Origin: JALYNX01 sp040905925
Lineage (GTDB): Bacteria; Actinomycetota; Acidimicrobiia; Spongiisociales; ZC4RG35
Assembly: GCA_040905925.1 (NCBI GenBank)
Contig: JBBDQO010000048.1
Coordinates: 1 to 7,658 of the forward strand
Reading direction: 5' to 3'
DNA length: 7,658 nucleotides
Shown here: one piece after another, positions 5,189 to 7,658 of the stretch
Layout of the letters: each line of letters starts with the position of its first letter
Numbering within the stretch: the stretch's first letter is position 1
Translations under genes and position numbers: made by a program
The notes under the pieces: generated by a model
Database searches by the model: none
What the model was told of the DNA's origin: nothing
Seen by the model: the letters and a program-made list of their open reading frames with translations, nothing else

Positions 5189-5206
5189 TGTGTAGTGTGA
5201 CTTATC
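5189..5206 (+). promoter_or_regulatory. amidohydrolase promoter box (copy 2), probably leaderless transcript
   Basis: TGTGTAGTGT-G-ACT-T-ATC repeats the box at 4186-4203 with 2 differences in 18. The -10-like TAGTGT (5193-5198) puts the transcription start at about 5205, that is 0-3 nt before GTG 5208. This agrees with the absence of any Shine-Dalgarno sequence there. A 7-bp direct repeat CCTCTCG (5140-5146 and 5152-5158) lies upstream in the same gap. Confidence 0.5.
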
Positions 5207-5207
5207 A

Positions 5208-6512
5208 GTGAGTGGCCCCAAGACTCTCCTTCGTGGCGGCTGTGTCCTCACCCTCGACCGGACCAACTTCGCCGAGGCCGACGTCCTCATCGACGGTGAC
5301 ACGATCCTTGAGGTCGGCCCCGGGCTCCGCGCCCGCGATGCCGAGGTGATCGACGCCACCGACACCATCGTCATGCCGGGCTTCGTTGATGCTCATCGTC
5401 ACGTGTCGGAGTCCCTGTTCCGCAACTTTGGCGACTCCTCCTCCGCTGCCGGCGATAGTCCGCAGTATCAACCTGAGGATGTGTACGCCGCGACTCTGAT
5501 CGGTCTTCTCGGGGCCATAGAGGCCGGGATTACCACCGTTGTCGATTGGTCGGAAATCGGTCCTGGAGACGGATCTCTCGAAGCGGTCATCCAGGCTCAC
5601 GCCGACTCCGGGATTCGCTCGGTGCTGGCGCCGGCCACTCCGCGCTGGATCAACGACAGCGAGCAGTGGCGGGCCGGTCTGGCGCGGGCCACTGCAAAGA
5701 GGATCGAGAGCCGATTGCTCACCCTGGCTGCCGGCGCGCCGAGCCCTATGCCGGGTCAGCTCGACCGGGTGGCGATGGACTGGGCGCTGGCCCGAGAGCA
5801 TGGTCTTCGGATCCATGCTCACGTCGGCGCCGATCCCAACACCCAGGGTCTGATCGGCGACCTCTCTGACCGCTCTCTCCTCGGCTCGGATGTCACCCTC
5901 GTCCAATGCACCCATCTCAGTGGCTCTGATTTCGACGCTGTTTTCTCCTCGGGGGCTTCCGTTGCTTTGACGCCTTCGAGCGGGATGTCGAGCGGCGTGG
6001 GGAGCCCTCCCATCCAGAGCCTGCTCGACCGCGGCGTACGCCCCGGGTTGGGTGTTGGCTCAGAGCAGATGTCACCGGGGGACATGTTCGCCCAAATGCG
6101 TGCGGTGATATCGGTCCAACACGCCACCCTCTTCGATTCAAAACTGGCGGGGAGGGCGGGGGTGCCCACCCTTCTCAACACCCGTGAGATCATCCGTTTT
6201 GCCACCGTCGACGGGGCGCGGGTAGCTGGTCTGGGCAAGACGGTAGGCGCACTGGCACCCGGGGCTCAGGCCGACCTGATCATGCTCCGCACGGATCGCC
6301 CCAATGTCTTTCCCATCAACGACCCGATTGGCGCGGTCGTCTGGGGCATGGACACTTCAAACGTGGACTGGGTGTTCGTTGCTGGCCGCGCTGTGCTGCG
6401 CAATGGCGTCCTGGAAGCTGACGTGACCCGCGCTCGTGAGCTGGCGACGACCGCACATCGTCACGTCGCCGGTGCTGGCGGACTCCTAGCGGAAGCTGGA
6501 GAATCGAGATGA
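5208..6512 (+). CDS. amidohydrolase-superfamily protein (deaminase/chlorohydrolase branch) with altered metal Asp
   Basis: A 434-residue protein of the metal-dependent amidohydrolase superfamily, near the cytosine deaminase / SAH deaminase / TrzN-AtzA branch, which hydrolyses C-N bonds of heterocycles. An N-terminal beta-sandwich strand set (LLRGGCVLTLD) leads to VMPGFVDAHRHVSESLFRN with metal ligands H63 and H65. Further ligands are H203/H205 in RIHAHVG and H236 in CTHLSG. The C-terminal sandwich (GALAPGAQADLIMLR, later VFVAGRAVLRNG) is typical. The next expected ligand, an Asp in a GxD motif before xxGDMFxQMR, is Gly284 (LGVGSEQMSPGDMF, codon GGC at 6057-6059). E286 is the only nearby acidic residue. 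GTG 5208 has no ribosome binding site but sits at the predicted transcript start. The gene overlaps the permease by ATGA, so hydrolase and importer are translated together; the imported solute is likely its substrate (inference). Confidence 0.88.
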   Translation: MSGPKTLLRGGCVLTLDRTNFAEADVLIDGDTILEVGPGLRARDAEVIDATDTIVMPGFVDAHRHVSESLFRNFGDSSSAAGDSPQYQPEDVYAATLIGLLGAIEAGITTVVDWSEIGPGDGSLEAVIQAHADSGIRSVLAPATPRWINDSEQWRAGLARATAKRIESRLLTLAAGAPSPMPGQLDRVAMDWALAREHGLRIHAHVGADPNTQGLIGDLSDRSLLGSDVTLVQCTHLSGSDFDAVFSSGASVALTPSSGMSSGVGSPPIQSLLDRGVRPGLGVGSEQMSPGDMFAQMRAVISVQHATLFDSKLAGRAGVPTLLNTREIIRFATVDGARVAGLGKTVGALAPGAQADLIMLRTDRPNVFPINDPIGAVVWGMDTSNVDWVFVAGRAVLRNGVLEADVTRARELATTAHRHVAGAGGLLAEAGESR

Positions 6513-7558
6513 CCGCCAGGCGCGTCCCTTCGTCGGCCTTGACGTCATTCGTCGTCGCGTCCCGTTACATGCCTGTCTACCTGGCGTTGCTCCTGTTGCT
6601 GGTTGTGGCCTCGATTTGGGCGCCTGCAGTCCTGGGCTCTGTCTCCTTGAGGTCTATCGCTCCTTACGGTGCACTGTTGGGGATCACCGCCCTCGGCCAG
6701 ATGCTGGTGATCATGACCGGTGGCATCGACCTCAGTATCCCCGGGACGTTCTCGCTGGCGGCCGTGATCATGGTCGGCGTTGGCAATCAGGCGGACGACC
6801 GTATTGGGGTGGCCATCCTCACCGCCATCGGTGCCGCTGCCCTCATCGGATTGGTCAACGGGATCCTGATCGGGGGGCTCAAGCTCAACGCGCTCATCGT
6901 GACCTTGGCGGTGGGCCAGGTTGTCATCGGCGTGGTGAATCGGTACGGAAGGACCTTTTCGGTCCAGAGCCCGGTGCCGACAGGCTGGTCCGAGTGGACG
7001 ACGACCCGGATCGCCGGGGTTAGTCCTGTGTTCTGGATCGGGCTGGTTATCACCATCCTCCTGATTGTCGCTTTCAGGTACACCACGGTCGGCCGTCGTT
7101 TTCAGGTGGTGGGAGCCAATCCGGTGGCATCACAGGTGGTCGGTGTCCGGGTGAACCTGAACCAAATCTCGGCCTATGTGGTGGCGGCGGTCCTTTACGC
7201 CATCGCCGGGATGGCGCTGGCGGGGCTCATTCGGACACCGGGAATCTCCGTTGGGACCCGGTATCTCCTGGGGCCGATCGCCGCGGTCGTCATTGGTGGC
7301 GCCTCGTTGACCGGGGGTCTAGCCAGCCCGTTGTCCACCCTCGCCGCAGCCTTGTTTCTCACCGGTCTCAACCAGATGATGCTGACGATGGGGCTGCCCA
7401 CCTCCCTCCAGCTCGTGGTATTCGGTCTGGTCATCATCGGGGGGATGCTGGTTTCGGGCGATCGGATCATCAAAGCCGTGGAGCGAGTGCTGCGCGAGCG
7501 GAGAAGACCGAAACGCATCGAAAGTCAAACAACTAACAGCTCAATCGGGACTGGTTGA
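6509..7558 (+). CDS. RbsC-type ABC importer permease (BPD_transp_2)
   Basis: A 349-residue inner-membrane permease of the ribose/xylose/nucleoside/autoinducer-2 importer family. Recognised parts are a first helix at about 22-40, LGQMLVIMTGGIDLSIPGTFSL (63-84, the family hallmark GGIDLS), LNALIVTLAVGQ (127-138), the cytoplasmic coupling loop VGANPVASQVVGV (201-213), and VIGGASLTGGLASP (261-274). Eight to ten membrane helices are expected. The C-terminal tail is long, basic then Ser/Thr/Asn-rich (ERVLRERRRPKR onward). ATG 6509 overlaps the amidohydrolase stop by 4 nt and is preceded by GGAG about 8 nt upstream. Related permeases need an RbsA-like ATPase and a solute-binding protein. The ATPase is not in this window, and the binding protein may begin at 7641. 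The family alone does not tell sugar from nucleoside or other polar heterocycle. The link to a deaminase-type hydrolase leans to a nitrogenous solute, as inference. Confidence 0.92.
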   Translation: MTARRVPSSALTSFVVASRYMPVYLALLLLLVVASIWAPAVLGSVSLRSIAPYGALLGITALGQMLVIMTGGIDLSIPGTFSLAAVIMVGVGNQADDRIGVAILTAIGAAALIGLVNGILIGGLKLNALIVTLAVGQVVIGVVNRYGRTFSVQSPVPTGWSEWTTTRIAGVSPVFWIGLVITILLIVAFRYTTVGRRFQVVGANPVASQVVGVRVNLNQISAYVVAAVLYAIAGMALAGLIRTPGISVGTRYLLGPIAAVVIGGASLTGGLASPLSTLAAALFLTGLNQMMLTMGLPTSLQLVVFGLVIIGGMLVSGDRIIKAVERVLRERRRPKRIESQTTNSSIGTG

Positions 7559-7612
7559 GAAAGGAGCTTCGGTTACCCGACGAGTCGATATCACCATGAA
7601 AAAAGGCGCAAG

Positions 7613-7626
7613 GGGCAAATCTGCCC
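7613..7626 (+). other. small hairpin between permease and next gene
   Basis: GGGCA (7613-7617) and TGCCC (7622-7626) form a 5-bp stem with a 4-nt loop (AATC), 15 nt before ATG 7641. There is no T-run, so it is not a terminator as such. Similar stems between transport genes can stabilise the downstream message (inference). Confidence 0.3.
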
Positions 7627-7640
7627 AATGGAGGAGGAAT

Positions 7641-7658
7641 ATGAAACGATTGAAGACC
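7641..7658 (+). CDS. start of the next gene, possibly solute-binding protein (3'-truncated)
   Basis: Only six codons (MKRLKT) are in the window. The start is convincing because GAGGAGG (7631-7637) lies 3 nt upstream of ATG 7641, one of the strongest ribosome binding sites here. An in-frame ATG at 7596 would add 15 residues (MKKGARGK...) but has no ribosome binding site. A short basic Met-Lys-Arg start fits the n-region of a signal peptide, and the place behind an RbsC-type permease fits its periplasmic or lipoprotein-type binding protein. The identity is a guess from context. Confidence 0.6.

Noticed and set aside
5205..5915. Long minus-strand open frame (236 codons) opposite the amidohydrolase
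   Set aside because: It lies wholly within a well-supported gene, has no recognisable domain or ribosome binding site, and is what high GC content at third codon positions produces on the opposite strand.

Overview
The window is a GC-rich, densely packed stretch of bacterial chromosome. Its character is actinobacterial: GTG and TTG starts are common, there is a DrrB-type exporter permease, an AlkZ-like winged-helix protein, at least one probably leaderless transcript, and gene families that I associate with Acidimicrobiia and other high-GC Actinobacteria. The assignment to Acidimicrobiia is from memory and is not proven by the sequence. No RNA genes, CRISPR arrays, insertion sequences or phage genes were seen.

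Left part (1-2210). The 3' end of an ABC-2 exporter permease (3-587, +) runs convergently into an AlkZ-like winged-helix protein (591-1601, -). The conserved N-terminus of the AlkZ-like protein is read without a good in-frame start codon, and a short CT repeat separates it from two candidate starts. Across a divergent control region (1641-1770) lie two short overlapping genes. One encodes a small basic protein (1771-1941) and the other a small Cys/His-containing protein (1922-2110). The control region has a near-consensus promoter enclosed by a perfect 10-bp inverted repeat.

Middle (2111-4107). A 100-nt leader with two mutually exclusive helices, one of which covers the ribosome binding site, precedes a VOC-fold (glyoxalase/extradiol dioxygenase-like) gene (2211-2729). 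This gene converges on a minus-strand pair: a short-chain dehydrogenase-like protein without the catalytic Tyr/Lys (4107-3415), followed by an XRE-cupin regulator (3369-2746).

Right part (4108-7658). A divergent intergenic region with repeats drives a bicupin protein (4225-5121). Then come an amidohydrolase (5208-6512), an RbsC-type permease overlapping it by ATGA (6509-7558), and the first codons of another gene, perhaps the solute-binding protein (7641 onward). The bicupin and the amidohydrolase start just downstream of an almost identical 18-nt promoter box, which suggests shared control.

Reading of the whole. From about 2211 to the right end the genes look like one uptake-and-degradation module: importer, hydrolase/deaminase, bicupin, SDR, VOC protein and a cupin-type sensor-regulator for an unknown small molecule. 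Two of its enzymes have lost residues normally needed for catalysis. The substrate cannot be read from the sequence. This module is the best candidate here for an undescribed system, and it looks metabolic rather than defensive.
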